20,721 nucleotides of DNA from Bacteroidota bacterium (GTDB taxonomy: Bacteria; Bacteroidota; Bacteroidia; UBA8524): contig DQHT01000147.1 in the NCBI GenBank assembly GCA_003531115.1, positions 1-20,721 of the forward strand. Direction: 5' to 3'. Position 1 is the first letter of the stretch. Each line of letters starts with the position of its first letter. Below are positions 1 through 8,313 of this stretch, one piece after another. A program made the translations under genes and the position numbers. The notes under the pieces were generated by a model. The model ran no database searches. It was not told the DNA's origin and worked only from the letters and a program-made list of their open reading frames with translations.

Positions 1-1758
1 GTCGACGAGTTCACCGGCCGGCTCATGTTTGGCCGGCGCTACGCCGAGGGGCTGCACCAGGCGATAGAAGCCAAGGAGCGAGTGAAAGTTGAAGCTGCAA
101 CACAAACATTTGCAACAATCACCCTTCAGAATTATTTCAGAATGTACCACAAGCTGGCCGGTATGACCGGTACTGCCGAAACAGAAGCAGGAGAGTTCTG
201 GGAGATTTACAAACTGGATGTGGTTGTGATTCCCACCCATCGCCCGATTGTGAGGAAAGACGAAAACGACCTCGTATACAAAACCAACCGCGAAAAGTTC
301 AACGCGGTTATCGATGAAATTGTTAAGTTAAGCGAAGCCGGAAGGCCTGTGCTGGTAGGAACAACCTCCGTGGAGATCTCCGAGCTGCTTTCCCGTATGC
401 TCACCATGCGGAAGCTGAAACACAATGTGCTGAACGCGAAACAAAACCAACGTGAAGCGGAAATTGTGGCCGAAGCCGGTAAGTCGGGTGCCGTTACCAT
501 CGCCACGAATATGGCTGGTAGGGGTACCGACATCAAGCTCGGGCCGGGTGTAAAAGAAGTAGGTGGATTGGCCATTGTAGGTACTGAACGCCATGATTCC
601 CGGCGTGTGGATCGCCAGTTACGTGGTCGTGCCGGCCGTCAGGGTGACCCGGGAAGTTCCCAGTTTTTTGTTTCCCTGGAAGATAACCTCATGCGCCTTT
701 TTGGTTCAGAGCGGATTTCCAAGGTGATGGACCGTTTCGGACATAAAGAAGGAGAGGTGATCCAACACGGAATGATCTCCAAATCCATTGAAAATGCCCA
801 AAAGAAAGTAGAGCAGAATAACTTCGGTATCCGGAAACGTTTGCTGGAATACGATGATGTGATGAACAGCCAGCGGGAGGTAATTTATTCCAAACGCAGA
901 AATGCCTTATTTGGCGATAAACTGTCGCTCGACATCAATAACATGGTATACGGCCTATGCCATACTCTGGCTGCCGAATACCATACCATAAGCGATTACG
1001 AAGGCTTACAGATCGAACTCCTGCGCTTATTGGCTTTCGAGCTGAAAATTAGTGAAGAGGCGTTTTTGGCAATGAAAACCCAGGCGTTTGCTGAAGAATT
1101 GTTCCATGAGGTGACGGAAGAGTATACCCGCCGGAATCAGATAATCGCCAACCAGGCCTTGCCTGTTTTTCGCGAGATCAACCAGACAAGAGGAGATCAG
1201 GTAAAAAATGTTTCGGTTCCTTTTACAGATGGAAAACGAGGCTTCCAGGTTATCGCCGACCTGAAAAAGGTGATTGATACCAATGGGCGGGAACTTATCC
1301 ATGCCTTCCAGAAATCGGTTACCCTGGCCGTTATCGATGATGAATGGAAAGAACATCTTCGTGAAATGGACGACTTAAAACGTTCTGTACAGCAGGCAGT
1401 TTATGAACAGAAAGACCCATTGCTTATTTATAAATTGGAGTCCTACAAATTGTTTGAGACTTTAGTTGACAGCCTGAATCGCGACACAGTGAGCATGATG
1501 CTGAAAGGCCATATTCTTACCAATGAGGGAGGTCAGGAGGTCAGGGAGGCTCAGGCTACACGTCCGAAAGAGGACATGAGTAAACTCCAGATGAGCCGGG
1601 ATGAAAGATTGGGTGCTCCCAGCCATCCGGGAGGGGAACCTGTTCAACAACGTGTTCCGCAAAATCCGATCCGGGCAGAATTAAAAGTAGGTCGAAACGA
1701 CCCTTGTCCTTGTGGAAGCGGAAAAAAATTCAAAAATTGCCACGGTAAAGAATCCTGA
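1..1758 (+). CDS. secA: Preprotein translocase ATPase SecA, C-terminal part (5' truncated)
   Basis: SecA is the cytoplasmic motor ATPase that drives unfolded preproteins through SecYEG. The frame is open from base 1, so the N-terminal nucleotide-binding half lies outside the window; 585 codons are visible. The preprotein-crosslinking boundary ([20 protein letters not shown]), the second helicase lobe with its arginine-rich motif ([18 protein letters not shown]), the helical scaffold/wing and the C-terminal SEC-C zinc motif ([14 protein letters not shown]) all follow in the expected order. The stop TGA shares its A with the ATG of deoC, so the two are probably co-transcribed. The first ~21 codons are far more GC-rich than the rest and read [17 protein letters not shown], unlike the VDEQTGR-type sequence I recall for Bacteroidota SecA; see findings. 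Identity is certain; the integrity of the extreme left end is not. Confidence 0.97.
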   Translation, partial: VDEFTGRLMFGRRYAEGLHQAIEAKERVKVEAATQTFATITLQNYFRMYHKLAGMTGTAETEAGEFWEIYKLDVVVIPTHRPIVRKDENDLVYKTNREKFNAVIDEIVKLSEAGRPVLVGTTSVEISELLSRMLTMRKLKHNVLNAKQNQREAEIVAEAGKSGAVTIATNMAGRGTDIKLGPGVKEVGGLAIVGTERHDSRRVDRQLRGRAGRQGDPGSSQFFVSLEDNLMRLFGSERISKVMDRFGHKEGEVIQHGMISKSIENAQKKVEQNNFGIRKRLLEYDDVMNSQREVIYSKRRNALFGDKLSLDINNMVYGLCHTLAAEYHTISDYEGLQIELLRLLAFELKISEEAFLAMKTQAFAEELFHEVTEEYTRRNQIIANQALPVFREINQTRGDQVKNVSVPFTDGKRGFQVIADLKKVIDTNGRELIHAFQKSVTLAVIDDEWKEHLREMDDLKRSVQQAVYEQKDPLLIYKLESYKLFETLVDSLNRDTVSMMLKGHILTNEGGQEVREAQATRPKEDMSKLQMSRDERLGAPSHPGGEPVQQRVPQNPIRAELKVGRNDPCPCGSGKKFKNCHGKES

Positions 1759-2399
1759 TGGCGAGCTTTGAAAGCCATATTGAATATACCCTGCTGCGCC
1801 AAAATGCGCGTTGGGAGGAGGCGAAAAGTCTGATAGATATGGCTGCAGAAAAGCAGTATCTGGGAGTTTGTCTGGCACCTTATTTTGTCAAGCAGGCAGC
1901 CCGTCATATCAAAGAACAGGGCTATAAACAGAAACTTATTACGGTGATCGGTTTCCCTATGGGGTACAGTTCGGTTAGTGCCAAGGTGGAGGAAGTGAAA
2001 AAAGCCATCATGGAAGGAGCGGAAGAATTGGACGTGGTCATTAATTTGTCGGCTTTTTTCTCGAAAGATATGGCCGTGCTAAAGAATGATATTCAAAGTG
2101 TTATCACCGCCTGCCACCTGCAAAACAAGCTGATCAAGGTAATTCTGGAAACAGGTGCCCTGAATGAAAAGGAAATGCTAAAACTGGCAGATATCTGTGT
2201 GGCCTCCGATGCCAATTTTATAAAAACTTCGACCGGTTATTTTGAAATCGGAGCGGAGATGGATAAAGTAAAAAAGTTAAAAGAATATTTACCGGCTAAA
2301 GTAAAGATCAAAGCTTCGGGAGGTATCCGTACACGTGAACGGGCCGAAGAGTTTATCGCGGCCGGTGCTTCACGAATTGGTGCATCAACAGCGTTATAA
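1758..2399 (+). CDS. deoC: Deoxyribose-phosphate aldolase (DERA)
   Basis: Class I aldolase that reversibly cleaves 2-deoxyribose-5-phosphate to glyceraldehyde-3-phosphate and acetaldehyde, in deoxynucleoside catabolism. The 213-residue product is the usual length of short bacterial DERA. Visible active-site residues are Asp92 (ELDVVINL), the Schiff-base lysine Lys156 (FIKTSTGY) and the second lysine Lys185 (IKASGGIRT), the last inside the phosphate-binding SGGIRT loop. The N-terminal motif reads IEYTLLRQNA instead of the common IDHTLLKP form, a mild divergence away from the catalytic core. The ATG overlaps the secA stop by one base and the next gene begins one base after the TAA, so translation is probably coupled. 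Function is firm from motif content; the link with secA is positional only. Confidence 0.93.
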   Translation: MASFESHIEYTLLRQNARWEEAKSLIDMAAEKQYLGVCLAPYFVKQAARHIKEQGYKQKLITVIGFPMGYSSVSAKVEEVKKAIMEGAEELDVVINLSAFFSKDMAVLKNDIQSVITACHLQNKLIKVILETGALNEKEMLKLADICVASDANFIKTSTGYFEIGAEMDKVKKLKEYLPAKVKIKASGGIRTRERAEEFIAAGASRIGASTAL

Positions 2400-2400
2400 A

Positions 2401-2817
2401 ATGGACATGAAACATGTACTTGCAGGAATCCTATTGCTCCTATCGGGTAGTGAACTTTTGGCACAAGGCCAGGATACACTGTCGGGAAAAGTAACGGTAG
2501 TAGCAGATCCACGCATCGAAAAAATTCTGGATTCCCGGATCGTTTATTTTAACCTGGATTCAAGCAGTCAGGGATACCGGATACAGATCTTAATGAGTAC
2601 CGATCACAGAGAGGCGAGAATGGAGATGGAAAATTTTGAACTTAAATACCCCAATATTCCCATCTATCTGAAATACGATTCTCCCAATTTTAAATTACGG
2701 ATTGGCGATTATCCGGGTAAAATTGAAGCCCATTATTGGTTTGTGGAACTTCAGGATGAGTATCCAACTTTGTTTCTCGTTCCTGACAAAGTAAATCCTG
2801 AAAGATTAGAAGATTGA
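2401..2817 (+). CDS. Secreted SPOR-domain-like protein
   Basis: Small exported protein of 138 residues. A signal peptide is visible: short charged start, hydrophobic run LAGILLLLSG, and probable cleavage near LLAQ/GQ. Most of the mature part resembles a SPOR-type fold (GYRIQIL near residue 59, then PIYLKYDSPNFKLRIGDY and a closing YPTLFLVPDKV), a form common in Bacteroidota. SPOR domains typically bind denuded glycan strands of peptidoglycan, so a periplasmic wall-associated role is likely but inferred. The start could be ATG 2401 or ATG 2407; 2407 would give a more typical MKH n-region. A longer in-frame start at 2335 would overlap deoC and push the signal peptide inward, so I did not choose it. 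Sits one base after deoC. Confidence 0.8.
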   Translation: MDMKHVLAGILLLLSGSELLAQGQDTLSGKVTVVADPRIEKILDSRIVYFNLDSSSQGYRIQILMSTDHREARMEMENFELKYPNIPIYLKYDSPNFKLRIGDYPGKIEAHYWFVELQDEYPTLFLVPDKVNPERLED

Positions 2818-2836
2818 TTTTCTGAAAATCATTTTT
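2816..2836 (+). terminator. Possible weak terminator after the SPOR gene
   Basis: A 7-bp perfect inverted repeat, GATTTTC-T-GAAAATC, starts inside the stop codon of the SPOR gene and is followed by ATTTTT. The stem is AT-rich and the loop must open to at least three bases, so it is weak. It sits just before the rplS promoter, a sensible place to end the secA-deoC transcript. Confidence 0.35.
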
Positions 2837-2855
2837 AAATCTGATTTCTCCGTAC

Positions 2856-2863
2856 TATCTTTG
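2856..2863 (+). promoter_or_regulatory. -7 promoter box for rplS
   Basis: TATCTTTG matches the Bacteroidota -7 consensus TAnnTTTG exactly. It lies 23 bases before the rplS ATG, giving a short leader. No clear -33 TTTG is visible at the usual distance. Confidence 0.65.
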
Positions 2864-2886
2864 CAGTCCTTTTAAGAAATCGAGTG

Positions 2887-3234
2887 ATGGATTTGATAAA
2901 ATTAGTTGAAGCTGAATTTGCTACAAACACAAATACTCCGGAGTTTAATTCCGGTGATACCGTAACCGTACACTACCGGATCAAGGAGGGTGCGAAAGAG
3001 CGTATCCAGCAGTTTCAGGGTGTTGTGATCCAACGCAGAAATGCCGGAATGAGTGAAACCTTCACAGTACGTAAAGTATCGAATGGTGTAGGCGTAGAAC
3101 GTATTTTCCCTACTCTGAGCCCTTTCATCGAAAAAATTGAAGTGAATAAAAGAGGTAAAGTAAGAAGATCCCGTCTGTTCTACCTGCGCAAACTGACTGG
3201 TAAAGCAGCACGTATCAAGGAAAGAAGGGTTTAG
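2887..3234 (+). CDS. rplS: 50S ribosomal protein L19
   Basis: Component of the large ribosomal subunit, at the interface with the 30S subunit. The 115-residue product has the family hallmarks in order: [13 protein letters not shown], the basic [16 protein letters not shown] stretch, [18 protein letters not shown] and the C-terminal [20 protein letters not shown]. Length is normal. I start at ATG 2887; a GTG one codon earlier (2884) is in frame but less likely. The gene has its own promoter box and a strong terminator, so it appears monocistronic here, without the rimM/trmD neighbours it has in proteobacteria. Confidence 0.97.
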   Translation: MDLIKLVEAEFATNTNTPEFNSGDTVTVHYRIKEGAKERIQQFQGVVIQRRNAGMSETFTVRKVSNGVGVERIFPTLSPFIEKIEVNKRGKVRRSRLFYLRKLTGKAARIKERRV

Positions 3235-3257
3235 TTCTTCGTTTTCGAAAGAGATAT

Positions 3258-3290
3258 ATCCCGGTAACTTAGGTTATCGGGATTTTTTTT
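3258..3290 (+). terminator. Rho-independent terminator of rplS
   Basis: An 11-bp stem (ATCCCGGTAAC / GTTATCGGGAT) with a TTAG loop and an eight-T tail. One pair is G.U in the + strand RNA and would become an A-C mismatch in the - strand RNA. The - strand product also lacks an adjacent U-run, so the hairpin should act mainly for rplS and poorly for the converging lipoprotein gene. Confidence 0.88.
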
Positions 3291-3292
3291 GC

Positions 3293-3988
3293 TTAATAAT
3301 AGAAAAAATCTTTCCGGATAAAATTTTGCAGGCCTGTACCGGTATTCCGTTCGATCAGTTGAGTGGCATTTCCTAAACTGTCTTTTTGAAGGATATCGAT
3401 ATATACCGTATCCTGCGTTCCTGTCAGTTTGTTTTTATGGATATGAAAATAGGATTTGTCTTCTTTTTGAACATTCTCTATCACCTTATCCTCTACAAGC
3501 TTTCCATTGGAAAATTGTTTGACCTCCGCAACCTTTTCGCTTAAGGTAGCTGGGTCGAGCTCGGTGCTTATCTCATACAACACCTGGTTGGCGCTGGTAT
3601 ATTTTCGTTCAAAGAGGTGGGTTTCATCCAGCCATTCAATCGTTCCGTAGCTGGTGTCTTTCGCATTAATATTGATTTCCTGCCAGCCGGTTTTTGCACC
3701 ATCCTTTAAGCGGTAATGGAAGTCGATAGCAGTACTTTGCTGATCAAACATACTGCGGTTGATAACGAGTTGCATAAAGTGCACATTGCCACTTTTGTTA
3801 TAGTCGTAAAGGGTGCGCACATTAAAATTCGCAGAATCGATCGTGCCTGTAAAATTGGTATACTTATAACTCACGATCTGTTTTACAGACCCGTGGTATC
3901 CGTATCGATTCAGGTCGTTTTTAGTCGAAATACCGGAACTGCATGTTATCAGGGAAAGAATGGGTAACAGGTAAAAAAGTAGTTTCAT
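3293..3988 (-). CDS. Hypothetical lipoprotein, YD/RHS-like
   Basis: 231-residue putative lipoprotein of unknown function. The N-terminus has a lipoprotein signal with a lipobox ending at Cys16 (LITC), so it should be anchored in an outer or inner membrane leaflet. The body carries phrases typical of Bacteroidota proteins with degenerate YD/RHS-type repeats: GSVKQIVSYKY, TLYDYNKSGNVHF and the closing DSLGNATQLIERN with RKDFFYY. I cannot name a family with confidence. Its ATG is one base downstream of the response-regulator stop, which implies co-transcription and probably translational coupling. It could be an accessory to the kinase/regulator pair, but that is inference from position only. 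Confidence 0.8.
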   Translation of the reverse strand: MKLLFYLLPILSLITCSSGISTKNDLNRYGYHGSVKQIVSYKYTNFTGTIDSANFNVRTLYDYNKSGNVHFMQLVINRSMFDQQSTAIDFHYRLKDGAKTGWQEININAKDTSYGTIEWLDETHLFERKYTSANQVLYEISTELDPATLSEKVAEVKQFSNGKLVEDKVIENVQKEDKSYFHIHKNKLTGTQDTVYIDILQKDSLGNATQLIERNTGTGLQNFIRKDFFYY

Positions 3989-3989
3989 A

Positions 3990-4757
3990 TCAGCCTTTTT
4001 CGGCCCTGCCGGGAATCAGCCGGTGGATCTCGTCCTCAAATTCCTGCTTACGATGGCGTGAAAGCGGAATAAGGGTACCTCCCTCCATCTGAATTTCCGA
4101 AGTGCTTCGAACAAAACTATTCATTTGGTTGAGATTTATGATATACTTTCTGTGCACTTTAAAAAAGCTCCGGTCATCGTGCAACAGACGTTCGAAATCA
4201 ACCAGTGGTTTACTTACAAGAATTGGTGTTCCTTCGTTCAGGAACAGGTGGGTATACATGCCATCGGCCTCGAGGTACAAAATATTTTTGATCTCCACGA
4301 ACTGATAGCCACTGCTATTTGGGAGGGCAATCCTGCTAAAGGGTTTATCGTAATGGGCTTTTAATACTTCGATACGCTTTTTCTTCTCCTGCGAGTTTTT
4401 TTCAAAGCGTTGCAGCAATTCTTCAAGCACATCCAGTGTCGCAGGTTTAAGGATATAATCGAGTGCCGACAGGCGTAAGGCCTGCATGGCAAATTCATTG
4501 TATGCCGTTACAAAAACAAGTTCACAGGGCAATTCTTTATCCTTATAAAAATCGAGAATTTGAAGGCCGCTGTATTGGGGCATTTCAATGTCCAAAAAGA
4601 GCAGGTCGGGATTTTTTTCATTGATGGCCATAACGGCATCAGGAAGATTGGAAGCTTCCGCTACCACTTCCACGGGGATCTGGCATTGCTCTAACAGGTG
4701 TTTTAGCAATCTTCTGGCCTTTTCCTCGTCATCACAAATGATTGCCCGTAATTTCAT
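3990..4757 (-). CDS. LytTR-family response regulator
   Basis: DNA-binding response regulator of the LytR/AlgR type, 255 residues. The receiver domain (about 1-125) has the acidic pair Asp9/Asp10, the phospho-acceptor Asp56 (LLFLDIEMP), Thr84 and Lys104 (YILKPA), so all switch residues are intact. A LytTR domain follows (about 145-250) with ILYLEADGMYTHLFL, FFKVHRKYIINLNQM and the terminal IPLSRHRKQEFEDEI. LytTR domains bind direct repeats upstream of target genes. It is encoded 75 nt downstream of the propeller kinase and is its obvious partner; the lipoprotein gene follows after one base. Target genes are unknown. The run could be autoregulated, but I see no convincing LytTR direct repeat in its short intergenic gaps. 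Confidence 0.95.
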   Translation of the reverse strand: MKLRAIICDDEEKARRLLKHLLEQCQIPVEVVAEASNLPDAVMAINEKNPDLLFLDIEMPQYSGLQILDFYKDKELPCELVFVTAYNEFAMQALRLSALDYILKPATLDVLEELLQRFEKNSQEKKKRIEVLKAHYDKPFSRIALPNSSGYQFVEIKNILYLEADGMYTHLFLNEGTPILVSKPLVDFERLLHDDRSFFKVHRKYIINLNQMNSFVRSTSEIQMEGGTLIPLSRHRKQEFEDEIHRLIPGRAEKG

Positions 4758-4832
4758 TTTTTTCGAATCTAGGTAGTATTTTATAAGGTCTTTTAATAAA
4801 TGTATGATTGGCGCATTTAAACTTCTGAATGA

Positions 4833-7712
4833 TTACCATCCCTGAATGACCAAACGTACCTGTGTTCCGGCCGCTTTTCCGTTCGGGTATTCAAGGTCTT
4901 CGATATCGAGCTGTATGGCATATTTGCCGGAGGCATTTAGCATGCTTATTCGCCTGAGTATGGCTCCGGTAGCAAAGGATTTATGCTCCTTTCCCGATTT
5001 CCTGAAAGTAGATGCTTTTTTTCGTCCAACCCCGTTGTCGGTGATCAGACAAAGCATCCCGTTCTCGTCTTCACTGAATTCGATCTCCAGCCGTTTGATC
5101 CCCTGTTTATGAAGCAGACCGTGTTTTACCGCATTTTCAACAAAGGGTTGCAGCAACATGGTCGGTACCAATATGGTATAGGGCTCGTTGATCTGATCCA
5201 TATTTATCTGGTAGCTGAAATCATCCCCAAAACGTAACTTTTCAAGTTCCAGGTATAAATTCAGCCATTCGCATTCTTCGCTTAGGGTTATAGATTCTTT
5301 TTCAGAATTTTCCAGAACCTTTCTGAGCAGGGTGGCAAATTTATTCAGGTAGATAGCCGCTTCTTTGGTTTCCGAAAAGACGATCAACTCGTAAATGGAA
5401 TTCAGCGAATTGAAAATAAAATGCGGATTCATCTGGGCTTTGAGGGCCGTAAGCTGGGATTCGATCAGGTTGGTTTTTAGTTTTGCTTTTTCGAGTGCGT
5501 TGGCTTGCTTACGGCGTAACTGCCTGAGGTAAATACGAAAGATCACAAGCATGATCGCAAACGTGAAAATTAGCTGGGCGATATAAAACCAGGTTCTTTG
5601 CCAGAAAGGTGGGTTTACGTATAAGGGAATTGTCAGGGTTTCTGAGCTGAGTCCTTTGGCATCGATAGCCCTTACCAGAAGCCGGGAACTGTTTCTGGGT
5701 ATATTCATTAAATTCAGGGCATTCTGACCGGCCGGAAGGTGTTGCCATTCGCCATTGTCGAACGCATAAGCGAGATGGTATTCACCCTGTGAATAATAGC
5801 TGAGTACATCGAATGAAAGGAGGATATGGTCTGTTGAAATGGCGTGAATAGCCAAAGAATCGAATGCCTGATCATTTATATGAAGGCTTCGGAAATAAAT
5901 AAGCGGGCTGGATGCATTCTTCGCCAGGTTAGCCTTGAGCTTTTGCAATCCGTTTCCCGTAGCCAGCCAGATGAAGTCATCCTGAAACAAAAGATCATAA
6001 ATAACATTGGCGCTCAGTCCGTCGCGAATGTCAAACCAGGTTTCCGAATAGGTGAGGGCATTTATTTTCCCAAGCCCCCTGGAGGTTGCCAGCCACAAAT
6101 TCCCCTTGTGCCAGCGCATGCGGTATACCTGCTGTCCGGGGTTTTTTAATTTTTTGAATGGAGAGACGGCGTCTTCAGATATCTTATAAATATTTCCTGA
6201 CAGCAAAGCACAATACAGACTTTTTTCTTCCGGAACCCAAAGAATATCCTGAACACCTTCTCCTATAAATAGTTTACTGATCAGCGAATCTTTCTCAACA
6301 AGGTACAGACCGTCTGTTGTTCCGGCCCAGATCTGCTCCGGATTTCCTGAACGCGACAAGCGTCTGCACCAGCCATAAAATACCATTTTCATGGTGTCTT
6401 TTGAACGAAGACTACTGCCAAAATGGAGCCCGGATGAAGATGCCAAATAGGCAAAGTTGTTGGTTACAAGGATATCTTTGGTGGCGGGAAAGCTGGCATT
6501 GATCTGTTCCAGACGATTGCCGCGAACCTCGAAGATGTAATTGTTAAAGGCTGTATAGACGGAGCCTTGCTCATCGCGAATCAGGGCACTGATATCGGCT
6601 TGCACCGGTCCGGCAATTTCGATCATCTGATCATAGTCTTTGGGGATCCGGCCTATACCACCACTCAACCGGGAGTAATATACCCCTCCTTCGCCATCGG
6701 GAACCAGATAGGTAAACTTATAGGTGCTGCCTCCCATGCGGTTATTCGGATAGGAGCGTATTTGCAGGGAAGGACAATAAAGCAATCCATATCCGAGGGT
6801 ACTGAACCATAAGTTTCCTTCCGGGTCGGTCTCCATATCGGTAATGGGCAGATCACGAAAGATCCATTCTGACTTTTTACTCACCGGGTCATGAATGATC
6901 AGGCCATCATATAGCATGAAAAAAAGTTTTCCCTCGAATTCCTTCATGTTGGTGAGTTTTTTGTTTTTCAGAAGGTTTTTCAATTCAGGATCAGGGTAGG
7001 CAACAAAGGAACTGTCGTGCAGTTTCAAAAGACTTCCATCCAATATATCACAAAGCCAGACATCGACTTCACCGGGGGTAATGATATGCCGGTTCAATGT
7101 ATTGATCCGCCCTTCATCCAGATCTACCGGATAGGTTTTGGAGCCATCCGGACCGATACGCACGACCTCGCTTTTTGAAGTAAACCAGATGTTTTCTTTC
7201 CTGCTTCGTGAATTTCGGGTATTGAAAAAGTCATCTTTTGAAAGATGTTTCGGAGTCCTGTTGGTCCAGATCCGGGTTTCGGTGTGATAGGAAAAAACAC
7301 CTTCACTCCCGCTCAGCCACAATTGGCCGTCAAACCCTTCGCTCAGGGGTGAATAATGGTGGGGAAGAACCCATTCAGGCACGGGGATGGCAATAAAACT
7401 ATCGCCTTTAGCTTCGAAAATATCTCCCAGAAAATTGAACACATACAGATGTTCGTTAACCGTAGTAAATCCGGTTAATGCCTGGCCGGCGTGTTTGTCT
7501 GGTGAGAATGACTGAAAATTATGTCCGTCATAGCGAAATACCCCGATTTCTGTTCCTATCCATAAAAAGCCTTTGTTGTCGAAATAAACATCATAGATCT
7601 CATTACAAGGCAGGTTATCCAGGTCACTGATCTGACGGAATTCGGGTGACTGAGCGCTGCTTCTTGCTGCCACATAACAGAGAATGACCAGAAGCAACAA
7701 AGCGCGAACCAT
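4833..7712 (-). CDS. Two-component propeller sensor histidine kinase (LytS type)
   Basis: 959-residue membrane sensor. Order seen: signal peptide (about 1-21, hydrophobic LLLLVILCYVAA, ending SSAQ); a long periplasmic region with two-component-regulator propeller repeats (for example GFLWIGTEIGVFRYDG and GNLWFSTLGYGLLYC); a Y_Y_Y-type module before the membrane (YHLAYAFDNGEWQHLPAGQN); one transmembrane helix at about 708-729; a short coiled-coil linker; and a LytS/YehU-type kinase domain with phospho-acceptor His764 (MNPHFIFNSLNSI), N-box around Asn860 (QPFVENAVKHG) and ATP lid TDNGVG near 891. It should autophosphorylate and pass phosphate to the LytTR regulator encoded next. In gut Bacteroides such propellers often sense glycans as hybrid proteins; here the regulator is separate and no polysaccharide-utilisation genes are nearby, so the ligand is unknown. 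Confidence 0.94.
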   Translation of the reverse strand: MVRALLLLVILCYVAARSSAQSPEFRQISDLDNLPCNEIYDVYFDNKGFLWIGTEIGVFRYDGHNFQSFSPDKHAGQALTGFTTVNEHLYVFNFLGDIFEAKGDSFIAIPVPEWVLPHHYSPLSEGFDGQLWLSGSEGVFSYHTETRIWTNRTPKHLSKDDFFNTRNSRSRKENIWFTSKSEVVRIGPDGSKTYPVDLDEGRINTLNRHIITPGEVDVWLCDILDGSLLKLHDSSFVAYPDPELKNLLKNKKLTNMKEFEGKLFFMLYDGLIIHDPVSKKSEWIFRDLPITDMETDPEGNLWFSTLGYGLLYCPSLQIRSYPNNRMGGSTYKFTYLVPDGEGGVYYSRLSGGIGRIPKDYDQMIEIAGPVQADISALIRDEQGSVYTAFNNYIFEVRGNRLEQINASFPATKDILVTNNFAYLASSSGLHFGSSLRSKDTMKMVFYGWCRRLSRSGNPEQIWAGTTDGLYLVEKDSLISKLFIGEGVQDILWVPEEKSLYCALLSGNIYKISEDAVSPFKKLKNPGQQVYRMRWHKGNLWLATSRGLGKINALTYSETWFDIRDGLSANVIYDLLFQDDFIWLATGNGLQKLKANLAKNASSPLIYFRSLHINDQAFDSLAIHAISTDHILLSFDVLSYYSQGEYHLAYAFDNGEWQHLPAGQNALNLMNIPRNSSRLLVRAIDAKGLSSETLTIPLYVNPPFWQRTWFYIAQLIFTFAIMLVIFRIYLRQLRRKQANALEKAKLKTNLIESQLTALKAQMNPHFIFNSLNSIYELIVFSETKEAAIYLNKFATLLRKVLENSEKESITLSEECEWLNLYLELEKLRFGDDFSYQINMDQINEPYTILVPTMLLQPFVENAVKHGLLHKQGIKRLEIEFSEDENGMLCLITDNGVGRKKASTFRKSGKEHKSFATGAILRRISMLNASGKYAIQLDIEDLEYPNGKAAGTQVRLVIQGW

Positions 7713-7739
7713 CTCTCGAATGTAGAAAATAATCGTGAA

Positions 7740-8306
7740 TCAAAATCTATCGCTCAACATCATGATGGCCGCACCAAATGCAATTCCGCTCAAAAAGAGG
7801 TTCCAGTCGCGTGATTTGATCCTGAGGGTTTTTTCTGCCAGATAAAAAAAGAGAAGCATGGCGAGCACGATACAAAGTTGTCCGAGTTCAATACCCAGGT
7901 TAAAAGCAAAAAGAGGCAGAAGTATATCTTCTTCCCGTCCCAGCAAGGCTTTGAAATACGTGCTGAACCCCATACCATGAAACAGTCCAAATACCAATGA
8001 CGCCGCGTATTTAAGCCTGTTGGCGGTGAGGTCGGGTTTGGGTATCAGAATGTTTTGCAGTGCGGTAATGCCAATAGTAATGGCAATAATCTGTTCAACG
8101 AGATCCTGGTCGATGCGGAATACATCCAGGGCGCTTAATGCGAGGGTGAGCGAATGACCGATCGTAAAAGCAGTTACCAGTATGAGCAACTTTTTCCAGG
8201 CTTTGAGATCGTAGGCGGCACAAAGGGCTACAACAAACAAAATATGGTCGATCCCCCGGAGGTCGAGGATATGACGGAATCCTAATTCGAGATAAGTGCT
8301 AAACAC
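7740..8306 (-). CDS. HupE/UreJ-like integral membrane protein
   Basis: 188-residue polytopic membrane protein, about six hydrophobic helices. It has the family histidine motifs: RGIDHILFVVAL near residue 20, FTIGHSLTLALS, FGLFHGMGFS and the FNLGIELGQL helix. HupE and UreJ relatives are linked to nickel or other metal uptake, but this short Bacteroidota form is usually found away from hydrogenase or urease genes, as here, so its substrate is unknown. The start is GTG at 8306: the in-frame upstream region reaches a stop within five codons and no ATG is available, while the MFSTYLELGFRHILD start matches the family N-terminus. It lies 7 nt after the DUF192 gene and 27 nt before the kinase, consistent with one operon. 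Confidence 0.88.
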   Translation of the reverse strand: MFSTYLELGFRHILDLRGIDHILFVVALCAAYDLKAWKKLLILVTAFTIGHSLTLALSALDVFRIDQDLVEQIIAITIGITALQNILIPKPDLTANRLKYAASLVFGLFHGMGFSTYFKALLGREEDILLPLFAFNLGIELGQLCIVLAMLLFFYLAEKTLRIKSRDWNLFLSGIAFGAAIMMLSDRF

Positions 8307-8313
8307 GCGTCGG

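Noticed and set aside
2335..2400. Longer start for the SPOR protein inside deoC
   Set aside because: It would bury the signal peptide about 22 residues inside the protein; the ATG at 2401 or 2407 gives a normal secreted protein.
4758..4832. TAGATTCG as a promoter for the response-regulator gene on the minus strand
   Set aside because: It lies only a few bases before the ATG, which would give a nearly leaderless transcript, and it misses one consensus base; the gene is more likely read from upstream.
7713..7739. TACATTCG as a kinase promoter on the minus strand
   Set aside because: It is about four bases from the start codon, so the transcript would begin at or inside the gene.
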